Source: Micromonospora sp. FIMYZ51 (GTDB lineage: Bacteria > Actinomycetota > Actinomycetes > Mycobacteriales > Micromonosporaceae). Taken from it: a stretch of 64,000 nt of DNA. Positions 42,814 to 54,676 of this stretch are shown here, in pieces. The first letter of the stretch is position 1. Each line of letters begins with the position of its first letter. The DNA is taken from NCBI RefSeq assembly GCF_038246755.1, contig NZ_CP134706.1, positions 6,513,501-6,577,500 on the forward strand. The letters are read 5' to 3'. A program made the translations under genes and the position numbers. Below the pieces are notes generated by a model, which had not been told where the DNA came from, made no database searches, and saw nothing but the letters and a program-made list of their open reading frames with translations.

Positions 42814-45798
42814 TCACACCGGTGGCAGCTCGTCCAGCTGCCGCTCGACCTCAGCAGCATCGGGCGACTCGACCTGACGCAGCAGCGACAGCGCCCGAAC
42901 CCAGTGGGACCTGGCCGCGACCGGGTCGCGGTCCCGCACGCAGCGGGCGATGCCGTCAAGCGCACGCGCCTGCTCGTAGCGGTGCTCGATCCTCGTGGCG
43001 TCGAGCAACACCCGCCCGAACAGGTCCTGGGCGCTGCGTACGTCGCCCTGGTCGAGAATGGCGCGGGCCAGCAGATTGCGGGACGCACACTGGCCGACCA
43101 GGTCCCCGACCTCGCTGATCAGGATCAGCGCCTGCCGGTGCAACGCCGCCGCCTCCTCCGGCCGGCCGGCCTCGCGCTCGATCACACCGAGCTCGTTGAG
43201 CACCTCGCCCTCGTTGAACCGGCTGTCTACCTCGCGCTGAAGGGCCAGCCCCGCCCGCAGCAACCGCCGCGCCGGCCCGATGTGTCCCAACCGATGGCGC
43301 ACGATGCCGGTGTGCCCCACGGCGTTCGCCAGCTGCCGGCGGTCACCAAGCGCCCGGGCCAGCATCAGGTGGTTGCGGCTGGCCCGCAGCGCCTCCTCGT
43401 ACCGGCCCCAGGAGATCAGTGCGAAGGTCAGGTTGGTCAGCAGAGCCGCCTGCTCAGTTCGCTGGTCAGCGCCGCGCAGCAACGGCGCCGCCTCCCGGAA
43501 GTACGCGGCGGCGCGGCGTGGGCCGCCACTGGTGGAGCTGGCGATGCCGAGGTTCCACAGCGCGTTCGGCAGCAGCTGGGACAGCTCGTTGCGCCGGCAC
43601 AGCTCGACCACCCGCTCCAACAGCCGGATCGCCTGCGCGAAACGGGCCAGCCGGAACTCGGCGGAGGCGAGGTAGTTGAGCAACAGCGCGGTCGCGGACT
43701 CGTCGCCGAGAGTCTCGGCCGCCCGCAGACCAGCATTGTGCGTCTCGACCAACTCATCGAGGTGCCCGCCGTTGTAGAGCAGCCGCCAGCAGGCCCGAGC
43801 CAGCTGCCAGCAGTGCCGGGGAAAGTGTTCCTCCGCCAGTCTGACCAGCGCCACCAACGTCGAGCGCTGCTCGTCGAACCAGGCCACCCCGCGAGCGGCG
43901 CAGACCGCCACCAGGTCGGGTCGCGGCGGATCGGGCAGGGTGAGGGTACGCCGGCTGATCGGCTGCTCGACCTGTCGGCTGATCGTCGCGAGCACGTGCA
44001 GATGGTGATCGAGCAGCCGGTGCAGCGCGGCCTGCCGTTCCGTGGCGTGGGCCGGTTCGCTCAACAGCGTCCGGGCGTACTCCCGGACCAGATCGTGCAG
44101 CCGGTACCGGCCGGGTTCCGGCTCGTCCACCAGATGGGCGTCGACAAGTTCGTCCAGCAGGTCCTGTGCCTCGGGCAGCGGCAGGTCGACCAGGGCCGCG
44201 GCGACCGTGCTGTCGAAGCGTACGTCCGGATGCAGCCCGAGCAGTCGGAAGGTCCGCTGCGCGGCCGGCGACACCTGCGCGTACGACAGGGCGAAGGCGT
44301 CCCCGACGGAGCGTTGCCCGGCGGCCAGTTCGGCAAGCGTGTCACGGCTGCCGGCAAGCCGTTCGGCCAGATCGGCGATCCGCCACCGGGGACGGTGCAC
44401 CAGTCGGGCGCCGGCCAGCCGGATCGCCAGCGGCAGATAGCCGCAGCGGCGTACCACCTCGGCGGCAGCTGCCGGCTCCGCCGCCACCCGCTCACCGCCG
44501 GCCACCCGATCGAGCAGCTCGATCGCCTCGTCCGGGGCGAGCACGGGCAGGGACGACGGTCGCCCCCCGTCCAGACCCACCAGCCGGCGCCGGCTGGTGA
44601 CCAGGGTCAGGCAGCCGGGGCCGTTTGGCAGCAGTGGCGTGACCTGCGCGGCGGTGGCGGCATTGTCCAGCAGCACCAGGGCACGCCGGTCGGCAAGTTC
44701 GGTACGCCAGCGGGCCACCCGGTCGTCCAGCTCGACCGGGATGCGCTCGGCCGGCACCCCGAGCTGCCGCAGCAGGGTGGCCAGCGCGGCGGCCGGGCTC
44801 AGCGGCGCCCGCTCGCTGTGCCCGTGCAGATCGATGAAGAGCTGGGCATCCGGATACTGGTCGGCCAGCTGGGTGGCCACGTGCACGGCCAGGGTGGTCT
44901 TGCCGCTGCCGGCCATCCCGTCGATCAGTTGGAGCCGGGTCTCCCCTTCCTCGATCTCCTTGACCAGCCGGGCGACCGTCTCCGAGCGGCCGGTGAAGTC
45001 GCTGATCGACCGGGGCAGCCCGCGTACCGGGGCGGTGTCGCGGCGGGTCGAACCGGCGACGGCGAGATCGCCGGCGAGCACCCGCTGATGCAGTTCCTGC
45101 AACCCGGCACCCGGCTCGATGCCGAGTTCCTCGGCGTACCGGCGGCGACCTTCCCGGTACAGCACGAGCGCGTCCGCCTGCCGGCCGACCGCCGAGAGCG
45201 CCAGCATGAGCTGTCCGCGCAGGCGCTCCCGCAACGGGTGCTGCTCCAATCGCTCGCTCAACTCGTCGAGCAGCGCCGCCGCGTGGCCGAGCCGCAGCTC
45301 GACGTCCACACACTCCTCGAACACCGCGAGGACCTGTTCGTCAAGCGCCTGGGCCCGCCGCCGCACGCTCTGATTCGGAATCCCGCTGAGCGCCGCCCCA
45401 CGGGACAATTGCAGCGCGGCCCGGAACTGCCGGCGCGCGTCGATCAGCTGCCCGGTCGCGAGCGCGGCCCGAGCGGCATCGACGTGGCGGGCGAAAACCT
45501 CGGTGTCCAGTTCGCCGGGAGCGGTGTGGACGCCATAGCCGACCGGGTCGGTGACGATGGTCTCCGGCGGCAGCCCGAGGCCGGCGAAGCGCTGTCGCAA
45601 CCGGGACACGCAGGTCTGGAGCTGAGCTCGGGCGGTGACCGGGGGATGCTCTTCCCAGATGGCGTCCACCAGCTCATCGACCGGCACGATGCGGTTGGCC
45701 CGCAGCAGCAGGACTGCGAGTACGACCCGGTCTCGACCTGCGGTGATGGTGGTTTCGCCCGCACCGACGCGCAGTGGCCCCAGGATCTGAAACCGCAT
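42814..45798 (-). CDS. AfsR/SARP-family regulator (BTAD, NB-ARC, TPR), first of tandem pair
   Basis: The 994-aa protein is a close paralogue of the next gene over its whole length: MRFQILGPLRVGAGETTITA, BTAD region, Walker A GMAGSGKTTLAVHVA, then ALVLLDNAATAAQ and TPR-like repeats. The two arose by tandem duplication and are translationally coupled. The region 56-101 nt upstream holds YGANAGT heptamers at an 11-bp spacing, as expected for a SARP binding site, so autoregulation is likely. Confidence 0.93.
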   Translation of the reverse strand: MRFQILGPLRVGAGETTITAGRDRVVLAVLLLRANRIVPVDELVDAIWEEHPPVTARAQLQTCVSRLRQRFAGLGLPPETIVTDPVGYGVHTAPGELDTEVFARHVDAARAALATGQLIDARRQFRAALQLSRGAALSGIPNQSVRRRAQALDEQVLAVFEECVDVELRLGHAAALLDELSERLEQHPLRERLRGQLMLALSAVGRQADALVLYREGRRRYAEELGIEPGAGLQELHQRVLAGDLAVAGSTRRDTAPVRGLPRSISDFTGRSETVARLVKEIEEGETRLQLIDGMAGSGKTTLAVHVATQLADQYPDAQLFIDLHGHSERAPLSPAAALATLLRQLGVPAERIPVELDDRVARWRTELADRRALVLLDNAATAAQVTPLLPNGPGCLTLVTSRRRLVGLDGGRPSSLPVLAPDEAIELLDRVAGGERVAAEPAAAAEVVRRCGYLPLAIRLAGARLVHRPRWRIADLAERLAGSRDTLAELAAGQRSVGDAFALSYAQVSPAAQRTFRLLGLHPDVRFDSTVAAALVDLPLPEAQDLLDELVDAHLVDEPEPGRYRLHDLVREYARTLLSEPAHATERQAALHRLLDHHLHVLATISRQVEQPISRRTLTLPDPPRPDLVAVCAARGVAWFDEQRSTLVALVRLAEEHFPRHCWQLARACWRLLYNGGHLDELVETHNAGLRAAETLGDESATALLLNYLASAEFRLARFAQAIRLLERVVELCRRNELSQLLPNALWNLGIASSTSGGPRRAAAYFREAAPLLRGADQRTEQAALLTNLTFALISWGRYEEALRASRNHLMLARALGDRRQLANAVGHTGIVRHRLGHIGPARRLLRAGLALQREVDSRFNEGEVLNELGVIEREAGRPEEAAALHRQALILISEVGDLVGQCASRNLLARAILDQGDVRSAQDLFGRVLLDATRIEHRYEQARALDGIARCVRDRDPVAARSHWVRALSLLRQVESPDAAEVERQLDELPPV

Positions 45799-45853
45799 CC
45801 GCTCCCCCGCCCCGGCGATGGTGCAACTTCCAGCAGAGTAGCTCGGCGATCAC

Positions 45854-45899
45854 CGATAGTCCCATCGAGCTGATAGTGATCTGAGAGTGGATCGACAGT
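45854..45899 (-). promoter_or_regulatory. Heptamer direct repeats, candidate SARP binding site
   Basis: On the plus strand TGATAGT (45871), TGAGAGT (45882) and CGACAGT (45893) are spaced exactly 11 bp, and a fourth CGATAGT lies at 45854. SARP activators bind heptamers repeated every 11 bp, one helical turn, near the -35 region. The site precedes the tandem AfsR/SARP genes. Confidence 0.65.
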
Positions 45900-45947
45900 G
45901 GAAGGTCGGAGACTGTTCCGGGTTGCACGCGCTGCAATCGACGGGGG

Positions 45948-45979
45948 CGGTGCGCCCGCTCAGTGGGGCGGGCGCACCG
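45948..45979 (-). terminator. Terminator after the class I fumarase gene
   Basis: A perfect 12-bp stem CGGTGCGCCCGC / GCGGGCGCACCG with an 8-nt loop lies 28 nt beyond the fumarase stop. A small dyad TTGCA-CGCGC-TGCAA is next to it. No T-run is present, as is common in actinomycetes. Confidence 0.75.
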
Positions 45980-46006
45980 ATGTCGAACGGCGGCCGGGCG
46001 GCCGGG

Positions 46007-47677
<1,671 letters not shown>

Positions 47678-47754
47678 GTCGAGAAAGCCTAGGGCAGATG
47701 GCTCGACCGGTCCCACCCGCCGGGTGGGGTGCGCTCATCCGTCCCGGTGGACGG

Positions 47755-49203
47755 TCACTTGCCGGTGTCCGGGGCCACACACAACTCGTTCTTCGGACCG
47801 CAGCTGTCCTGCGGTCGCGGGCCATCGCCGGGGTTGGCGGGCCCGAGCGCCGGGCCGGTGCCGTCGCCCGGGGGAGCACCGTCGCGCGGTGGGTCGCCCG
47901 CGCCGAACCGGACGTACCCGATCTCGCGCCCCTCTCCGATCACCATGCCGGCCGGCCCGACCGCGAGCGCATTCGCCGAGGTGCGCAGCACCGCCAACTC
48001 CAGTCCGGTGCGGGGATCGAGCGCCGCCAGGCGGTTCGGCTTCTCGTCGGCCAGGACGACGGCGTACGGCGTCAGCGCGGCACCCGCCTTCGCACCGGCC
48101 GGCCGGTTCCACCGCACCTGGCCGGAGCCGAGTTCACGGGTCGAGACCGCACCCCGATCGCCGGTACGCACCACCGCGTACCGGTCGTCCACCGCGAGCA
48201 CCCGTTCGGCGTTCTCGACCACCAGCAGCAGCCGCCCGTCGTACCCGTCGAGCACCGTCTCCCGGCCGTCGGGCGCTACCCCGACCAGCACGTTGCGGGC
48301 ACCGTACGGGTCCTCCCGCTGCACGCACCCGGCGCTGTCGGCGGTACGCAGGTTGAGCCCGGCGCGCTGCCACGTCTCCTGCCCGCTGGCCGGATCCCGG
48401 CCGGAAATGGCGAAGTAGCAGCTGCCGTCCTGGGACCGGGCGGCGATGTGCAGCAGGCGTCCCCCGATCACCGCCAACCGCTCGTCCCGACCGGGTTCGA
48501 CGTTCTGCAACACCCGGCCGGTGGCGGTGTCGACCACGTGCACCCGGCCGTCGACCGGGAAGCCGAGCAGCGGTGGCACCGCTTCCGGGCCGGCCACCTC
48601 GTCGTGGATGCGGGCGGTGGTGAGTCGACGGGTGTCGAGCAAATTCGGGTTGTCGGCGAACAGGCCGCTGCTCACCCCCGGCAGGAAGGCGGTCCACAGC
48701 GGAGCGGTCCCGCGCGGTTCCCAGGCACTGAGGGTGCAGTCCGTCGCCTCGACGCAACGCGCGTCGAGCAACAGGTTCCGGTAGGTCCAGACCGCCACCG
48801 CGTCGTCGTCCCGCCGCCGGGTCGCCCCGGTCGTCGGGTCGAGCACCTCGTACCCCTTGACCAACAGCCGGCCGACGACGACCACGGCTTCGGCACCAGC
48901 GCCGGCCACGGCGGTCCAGTCGGCCTTCCGCTCCCACAGTTGGCTGCCGGCGGCCAGGCTGCGCGCCTCGACCCGGGTACGCTGCTCGACCACCACGGCG
49001 TCACCGGCGATCGTGACGCTGCGCGGGGTGCCACCGATCCGTTCCTGCCAGACCACGTCCGGCTCGGAGATCGGCTGACGGCGGTTGACCCACTCCCACA
49101 TTCCCGGAAACGGATTCCACACTCCGGTCGCCGCGAGCACTACCACGATGATCAGGCCGAGCAGCAGCCCGCCACGTACGCCGAGGCCGCTCCCCTTCGC
49201 CAC
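47755..49203 (-). CDS. Membrane-anchored PQQ-like beta-propeller protein
   Basis: The 482-aa protein has one N-terminal transmembrane helix (GGLLLGLIIVVVLAATGVW) and an extracytoplasmic domain of repeated beta-propeller blades (RTRVEARSLAAGSQLWERKA, DGRVHVVDTATGRVLQNVEP, LGSGQVRWNRPAG, LDPRTGLELAVLRT). PQQ-like propellers of this sort usually do not bind PQQ and act as scaffolds or sensors. GTG 49203 is used (VAKGSGLGVRGG). A second protein of the same design is at 55839-57089. Function is unknown. Confidence 0.82.
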   Translation of the reverse strand: MAKGSGLGVRGGLLLGLIIVVVLAATGVWNPFPGMWEWVNRRQPISEPDVVWQERIGGTPRSVTIAGDAVVVEQRTRVEARSLAAGSQLWERKADWTAVAGAGAEAVVVVGRLLVKGYEVLDPTTGATRRRDDDAVAVWTYRNLLLDARCVEATDCTLSAWEPRGTAPLWTAFLPGVSSGLFADNPNLLDTRRLTTARIHDEVAGPEAVPPLLGFPVDGRVHVVDTATGRVLQNVEPGRDERLAVIGGRLLHIAARSQDGSCYFAISGRDPASGQETWQRAGLNLRTADSAGCVQREDPYGARNVLVGVAPDGRETVLDGYDGRLLLVVENAERVLAVDDRYAVVRTGDRGAVSTRELGSGQVRWNRPAGAKAGAALTPYAVVLADEKPNRLAALDPRTGLELAVLRTSANALAVGPAGMVIGEGREIGYVRFGAGDPPRDGAPPGDGTGPALGPANPGDGPRPQDSCGPKNELCVAPDTGK

Positions 49204-49259
49204 CGGAACACGGTAGCCACCCACACCCCCCACCGCCCGCACCCCACCGCGTGTCGTGC

Positions 49260-49311
49260 AAGGAAGGGCCCCTTATTAACGTCTCAGGTAGTAAAAGGGC
49301 CCCCTTTTAAC
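49260..49311 (+). repeat. Dispersed palindromic element, complete
   Basis: Half 1 (AAGGAAGGGCCCC, TTATTAAC) and half 2 (AAAAGGGCCCCCTTTTAAC) are joined by GTCTCAGGTAGT. Each half can fold on its GGGCCC centre. It lies beyond the 3' end of the MFS gene. Confidence 0.85.
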
Positions 49312-49362
49312 AACCACAGCACGACGCGGCGATCGCCGGGCACGGCTCATCGCCGGCACGGC

Positions 49363-50619
49363 TCATCGCCGGGCACGTGCCGGGGTGAGGACCGGCCACA
49401 GGGTCAGGGTGGCGATTACCGATGCGGCACCGGCGACGGCCATCACCACACCGGGCGCGAGCGTCTCACTGAGCACGCCCGCGCCCGCCGCCGCCAGCCC
49501 CTGTGCGGCCATCATGCCGGTGCTGAGCAGTCCGAACGCCTGCCCCCGGCGTACCTCGGGAACCGCGTCGAGGAACCGCCGCGCCAGCCCGAGCTGATAG
49601 GCGAACCCTGCGGTGGCCACCGCGAACAGCGCCGCCGCCGGTATCAGCGCCGGTGTGGCCAGGAACGCCAGCATGGGCAGGCCGAGCAACAACGCCAGCC
49701 ACGGCGTCCACCGTTCGCGGCGGGCCGGCGCCACGAACCGCCCCACCAGCAGGTCACCGACAAGCATCCCGCCCGCGCCGGCCATCAGCAGTACGCCGGC
49801 ATTCGCGCCCGGCCCCAGGTCGGCCGCGTACGGTACGGCGACTCCTTCCGCGCCGACCAGCAGCGAACCGGGCAACCACTGGGCGAGCAGCAGTCCCCGG
49901 ATCCGACGGTCGGCGAAGAGTTGCCGGTTGACCCGCATCGTCTCGCGGACCGCTCCGGTCCGGGCCGGCCCGTCCGGCGCCGAGATCGAGTGCGACCGGG
50001 CGGGACGGCGGGCCAGGCCGACCCGCACCATCAGCGCGGACAGACCGCAGGTCGCTGCGGTGAGCCAGAGCGCACCGTACGGTCCGACCAGGCCGAGCAT
50101 CAGGCCACCGAGAGCGAACCCGGCCACCTGGGTACCGCCGGCCGCCACGCTGAACAACGAACGTCCCAGCACGTACGCGTCGCCGCGCAGCAGTTCCGGC
50201 AGCAGCGCGTTCCGGGCGGCGCTGCTGACCGGGCCGAACAGTGCCACCACCGCGACCAGACCGAGCATCGCCGAGGGGGAAAGCAGCCCGGTGGCGAGTA
50301 CCGCGACCATGGCCAGTCGCAGCAGGTCGTAGCCGACGATCAGTCCGCGCGCCGGCCACCGGTCGGCCAGCGCCAACAGGAACAGCCCGCCCAGTGCGTG
50401 CGGCAGGAACCCGGTCACGTACGCCAGGGCGGCCAGTAGGCCGGAACCGGTGCGTTCGTAGACGAGCACGGAGAGGGCGAGCATCTTCACCGTCTCGCCG
50501 ATCATGAAGACGCCGAAGCTGGCGAAGACCACCCGGAACTCGGCGACGGCGAAGACGTCCCGGAAGGTGGCCGGCCGGTCCGGCGTCCTCGGGGCTGCCG
50601 TCGTACTGCTGCTGTTCAC
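49363..50619 (-). CDS. MFS transporter (exporter-like)
   Basis: The 418-aa protein has about 12 hydrophobic helices in two halves, with MFS loop signatures ALADRWPARGLIVGYD and ARRFLDAVPEVRRGQAFG. Its likeness to EntS/macrolide-type exporters suggests efflux of a small molecule. GTG 50619 is the start. It is divergent from an ArsR-like regulator across a palindrome and is probably repressed by it. Confidence 0.9.
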   Translation of the reverse strand: MNSSSTTAAPRTPDRPATFRDVFAVAEFRVVFASFGVFMIGETVKMLALSVLVYERTGSGLLAALAYVTGFLPHALGGLFLLALADRWPARGLIVGYDLLRLAMVAVLATGLLSPSAMLGLVAVVALFGPVSSAARNALLPELLRGDAYVLGRSLFSVAAGGTQVAGFALGGLMLGLVGPYGALWLTAATCGLSALMVRVGLARRPARSHSISAPDGPARTGAVRETMRVNRQLFADRRIRGLLLAQWLPGSLLVGAEGVAVPYAADLGPGANAGVLLMAGAGGMLVGDLLVGRFVAPARRERWTPWLALLLGLPMLAFLATPALIPAAALFAVATAGFAYQLGLARRFLDAVPEVRRGQAFGLLSTGMMAAQGLAAAGAGVLSETLAPGVVMAVAGAASVIATLTLWPVLTPARARR

Positions 50620-50653
50620 GCTGGCCAGCGTGCCGGTGCAGTCCGGACCGCAC

Positions 50654-50677
50654 TATGCTTTCGCTGCTGAGCGAAAG
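50654..50677 (+). promoter_or_regulatory. Operator/promoter between MFS and ArsR-type genes
   Basis: A perfect 8-bp palindrome CTTTCGCT-GCTG-AGCGAAAG (50658-50677) overlaps a -10-like TATGCT (50654-50659). It lies 8 nt before the regulator start. It is the likely binding site of the regulator. Confidence 0.65.
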
Positions 50678-50685
50678 GTCGAGTG

Positions 50686-51672
50686 ATGCAGATCGAGGTC
50701 ACCCCGGCCGACCTGGCGGCCAGCCGGTTCGCCATCTCGCCGCTGGGCGAGGCGGTCTGGGCGCTTCGGCTGCACACCGGGCAGCACGCCGTGCCCGGGC
50801 TGATGCCCTGGGTGGCGCGGACCCGACAAGCGTTCGACCGGTTGCGTCGGGAACTGCCGGCAGTGGGGGCGCTGATCGCGCTGCTACGCCGCGGCGGATA
50901 CAACGCCGACTTCATCCAGCCACCGCCGGACGGCACCGGCCGGGATTTCGCCGACGAACTCGCGGTGGTCCGCGCCACTCCGCTTGCGCAGGCCCGCGAC
51001 GAACTGGCCCGCAACCTCACGGGACTTCGAACCCCACCGGCGTACGCCCGCCAGATCTACGACGCCCCGGACGTGGTGGACCAGATCGCCGATGCCATCG
51101 AGGCGTCCTGGACACACCTGGTCGAACCGGACTGGCCCCGGTTGCGGGCGGTACTTGAGCGGGATCTGGTGCGCCGCGCCGGCCGGCTCCTCGCGTACGG
51201 CTGGGGGGCCGCCATCGCGGACCTGGACCCGCGACTGCGCTGGGTGTCCAGCGGCGGCCTCGGCGCGATCGAGGTGGCCGATCGGGATTCCCGCAGCTAC
51301 TCGCTCGACGGCAGCGGCCTGCTGTTCATCCCCACCGTCTTCGGCATGATGATCAATTACGTCCAACCGCCCTGGCCGTACGCGATCGTCTACCCGGCCT
51401 CCGGGGTGGCCGAGCTGCTCGGCCCGCCGGATCCGGCCCGGCCCGACGACGCGCTGGACCGGCTGGTCGGGCGCTCCCGGGCGGCGGTGCTGCGGGCGCT
51501 CGCGCTGCCCGCCACCACCAGTCAGCTCGTCGCCCAACTCGGGCTGAGCCTGGGCGGTGTCGGCGACCACCTGTCGGTGCTGCGGGACGCGGGCCTGGTC
51601 AGCCGGGTCCGTTCCGGTCGGGCCGTGCACTACCGGCGTACCCCGCTGGGCGACGCCCTCGCCGCCGACTAG
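50686..51672 (+). CDS. ArsR-type transcriptional regulator with N-terminal DUF5937-like domain
   Basis: The 328-aa protein has a long N-terminal domain (SRFAISPLGEAVWALRLHTG, WVARTRQAFDRLRREL) and a C-terminal winged helix (RALALPATTSQLVAQLGLSL, GGVGDHLSVLRDAGLVSRVR, GRAVHYRRTPLGDAL) like ArsR-type repressors. The N-terminal part may sense the drug exported by the divergent MFS protein. ATG 50686 follows a GTG at 50683, either of which could serve. Confidence 0.88.
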   Translation: MQIEVTPADLAASRFAISPLGEAVWALRLHTGQHAVPGLMPWVARTRQAFDRLRRELPAVGALIALLRRGGYNADFIQPPPDGTGRDFADELAVVRATPLAQARDELARNLTGLRTPPAYARQIYDAPDVVDQIADAIEASWTHLVEPDWPRLRAVLERDLVRRAGRLLAYGWGAAIADLDPRLRWVSSGGLGAIEVADRDSRSYSLDGSGLLFIPTVFGMMINYVQPPWPYAIVYPASGVAELLGPPDPARPDDALDRLVGRSRAAVLRALALPATTSQLVAQLGLSLGGVGDHLSVLRDAGLVSRVRSGRAVHYRRTPLGDALAAD

Positions 51673-51683
51673 ACGCCGCCGAA

Positions 51684-51739
51684 GTTAAAAGGGGGCCCTT
51701 CCTATACACCAGGCGTTAAGAAGGGGCCCTTCCTTCAAC
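51684..51739 (-). repeat. Dispersed palindromic element, complete, inverted orientation
   Basis: Read on the minus strand it is GAAGGAAGGGCCCC, TTCTTAAC, then GCCTGGTGTATA, then GGAAGGGCCCCCTTTTAAC. It lies between two convergent genes and supplies the last six codons and the TAA of the Lrp-type gene. Confidence 0.87.
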
Positions 51740-52219
51740 CAAGGCGGAGCGGAGGAGGGGGAGGACGCGGTAGGGGATCTGCTCGGCCAGGGCGATGATG
51801 GTGGAGGCGCGGCTGATTCCCTCGTACGCCACGATCTGGTCGATCACCCGTTGCAGGTCGGCGTTCGAGCGGGCCACGATCCGGCAGAGCAGGTCGCTGG
51901 AGCCGGTGATCGTGTGCGCCTCCAGCACCTCCGGGATTCCCGCCAGGTGACTGGTGACCGGATCGTGCCCATGCCGCTGGCTGATCTCCAGGGTGACGAA
52001 GCTGGTCACCGCGAAGCCGATCGCCCTCGGCGCGACCGTGGGCCCGAAACCGCCGATCACGCCCCGGTCGACCAGCTTGTCCAGCCGCGCCTGCACGGTG
52101 CCCCGGGCCACGCCGAGCCGGCGGGAACACTCCAGCACGCCGATCCGGGGTTCCTCGGTGAGCAGTTCGATCAGGGAGACGTCCAGCGCGTCTAGCTGTG
52201 CAGCTTGACCAGCGTTCAT
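51716..52219 (-). CDS. Lrp/AsnC-family transcriptional regulator
   Basis: The 167-aa protein has an AsnC-type HTH (LDALDVSLIELLTEEPRIGV, RRLGVARGTVQARLDKLVDR, GVIGGFGPTV) and an alpha-beta RAM ligand domain (EVLEAHTITGSSDLLCRIVA). It is divergent from hppD and so probably controls tyrosine degradation, perhaps sensing an aromatic amino acid. ATG 52219 is used. The C-terminal EGRAPS and stop come from the palindromic element. Confidence 0.92.
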   Translation of the reverse strand: MNAGQAAQLDALDVSLIELLTEEPRIGVLECSRRLGVARGTVQARLDKLVDRGVIGGFGPTVAPRAIGFAVTSFVTLEISQRHGHDPVTSHLAGIPEVLEAHTITGSSDLLCRIVARSNADLQRVIDQIVAYEGISRASTIIALAEQIPYRVLPLLRSALVEGRAPS

Positions 52220-53562
<1,343 letters not shown>

Positions 53563-53598
53563 AACTGTCCAGCGTGACCCATTCGCTGTCGTACCCGA

Positions 53599-53637
53599 CG
53601 CCGCCGGTCGGTGGGCCGCCGCCCGCCACCGGCGGCG
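53599..53637 (+). terminator. Candidate hppD terminator
   Basis: CGCCGCCGGT pairs with ACCGGCGGCG 37 nt after the hppD stop. The loop is about 19 nt and there is no T-run. The rest of 53563-53764 shows no gene. Confidence 0.5.
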
Positions 53638-53764
53638 CCGGGTTGCGCATCGGTCCGCAGGCTGCGACAGCACCGTACGCCCTGGCTGCGGTGCCGCCAG
53701 GTCGAGTTCCCCGGAACGGTCGTCGTTAAGGTGTCGAGGTGAGCGAGCACAGCGAGGCACCGAC

Positions 53765-54676
53765 GTGAGCGTGGCACCCGGTTGGTATGTCGATCCCGCC
53801 GACCCGCAGACCCGGAGGTACTGGGACGGCGAGGGTTGGATCGGCGCACCCATTCCGGTCGATGCCACCCCGCCCGCAGGCCCACCCGAGCCCGAACCCG
53901 AACCCGAACCGGAGCCGGCGACACCGGCGACCGAGCCCACCGGCCCGCCGGCCGAACGGCACCCCGGGGCGACTCCGTCGTCCGGTCCGCCCGCTGGCTG
54001 GCCGCAGGGCGTACCACCCGGTCAGCCGACCGGTGCCCCGGGAGCCCCGCCGAGCTGGGTGCACCCGCCGACCTGGCCCGGGCAACCGCCGGAGATCCGG
54101 CCGCACGGGCTGCCGCTGGCCTCGTTCGGTGCCCGGCTGACCGCCCGGCTGATCGACTTCGGCATCGTCTTCGCGCTCAACGCGCTGGTGAACGGCTGGT
54201 TCTTCTGGCGCTACCTCGCGGAGCTCTCCCCCGTCGTCGACGAGTTCTGGCGGCGGGTACAGGCCCAGGACCGGACGACCGAGCCGTTTCCGGCCGCAGG
54301 TGAGCAGGCCGGCTCGCTGCTCGTGGTGATCCTGCTGATCGCCACCTCGCTCTGGCTGGCGTACGAGGTGCCGGCGATGGCGGCCAACGGACAGACCTTC
54401 GGCAAGCGGGTGGCCGGCATCAAGGTGCTGCCCGTGGAGGCGGACGCGCCGCTCGGCTTCGGCCGGGCGCTGCGCCGGTGGAACACTCTCGGCCTGCCCA
54501 CCCTGCTCTGGTACTGCTGTGGCCTCGGCCTGCTGCTCCAGCTGATCGACGCGCTCTCCCCCCTCTTCGACCACCCGCTGCGGCAGGCGCTGCACGACAA
54601 GCGTGCGCAGACCGTGGTGGTGAAGGTTCCCCGCACCCCCGCCGACCGCGCCAATCCCCCGGGAGACACCCCATGA
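53765..54676 (+). CDS. RDD-family membrane protein with N-terminal DUF2510
   Basis: The 303-aa protein begins with a DUF2510 motif (APGWYVDPADPQTRRYWDGE), continues with a Pro/Glu-rich linker (repeated PEPEP) and ends in an RDD domain (ASFGARLTARLIDFGIVFAL, NGQTFGKRVAGIKVLPVEAD, LRRWNTLG) with three to four membrane helices. RDD proteins are poorly understood; some are ion antiporters. GTG 53765 is the start. It overlaps the aminotransferase gene by 4 nt. Confidence 0.9.
   Translation: MSVAPGWYVDPADPQTRRYWDGEGWIGAPIPVDATPPAGPPEPEPEPEPEPATPATEPTGPPAERHPGATPSSGPPAGWPQGVPPGQPTGAPGAPPSWVHPPTWPGQPPEIRPHGLPLASFGARLTARLIDFGIVFALNALVNGWFFWRYLAELSPVVDEFWRRVQAQDRTTEPFPAAGEQAGSLLVVILLIATSLWLAYEVPAMAANGQTFGKRVAGIKVLPVEADAPLGFGRALRRWNTLGLPTLLWYCCGLGLLLQLIDALSPLFDHPLRQALHDKRAQTVVVKVPRTPADRANPPGDTP

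Noticed and set aside
42904..45873. 989-codon plus-strand frame opposite the SARP gene
   Set aside because: It is a high-GC shadow; the minus strand shows HTH, BTAD and Walker motifs in full.
49260..49311. Insertion sequence end
   Set aside because: The element is about 52 bp, lacks any transposase nearby and recurs alone; it is a short palindromic repeat.
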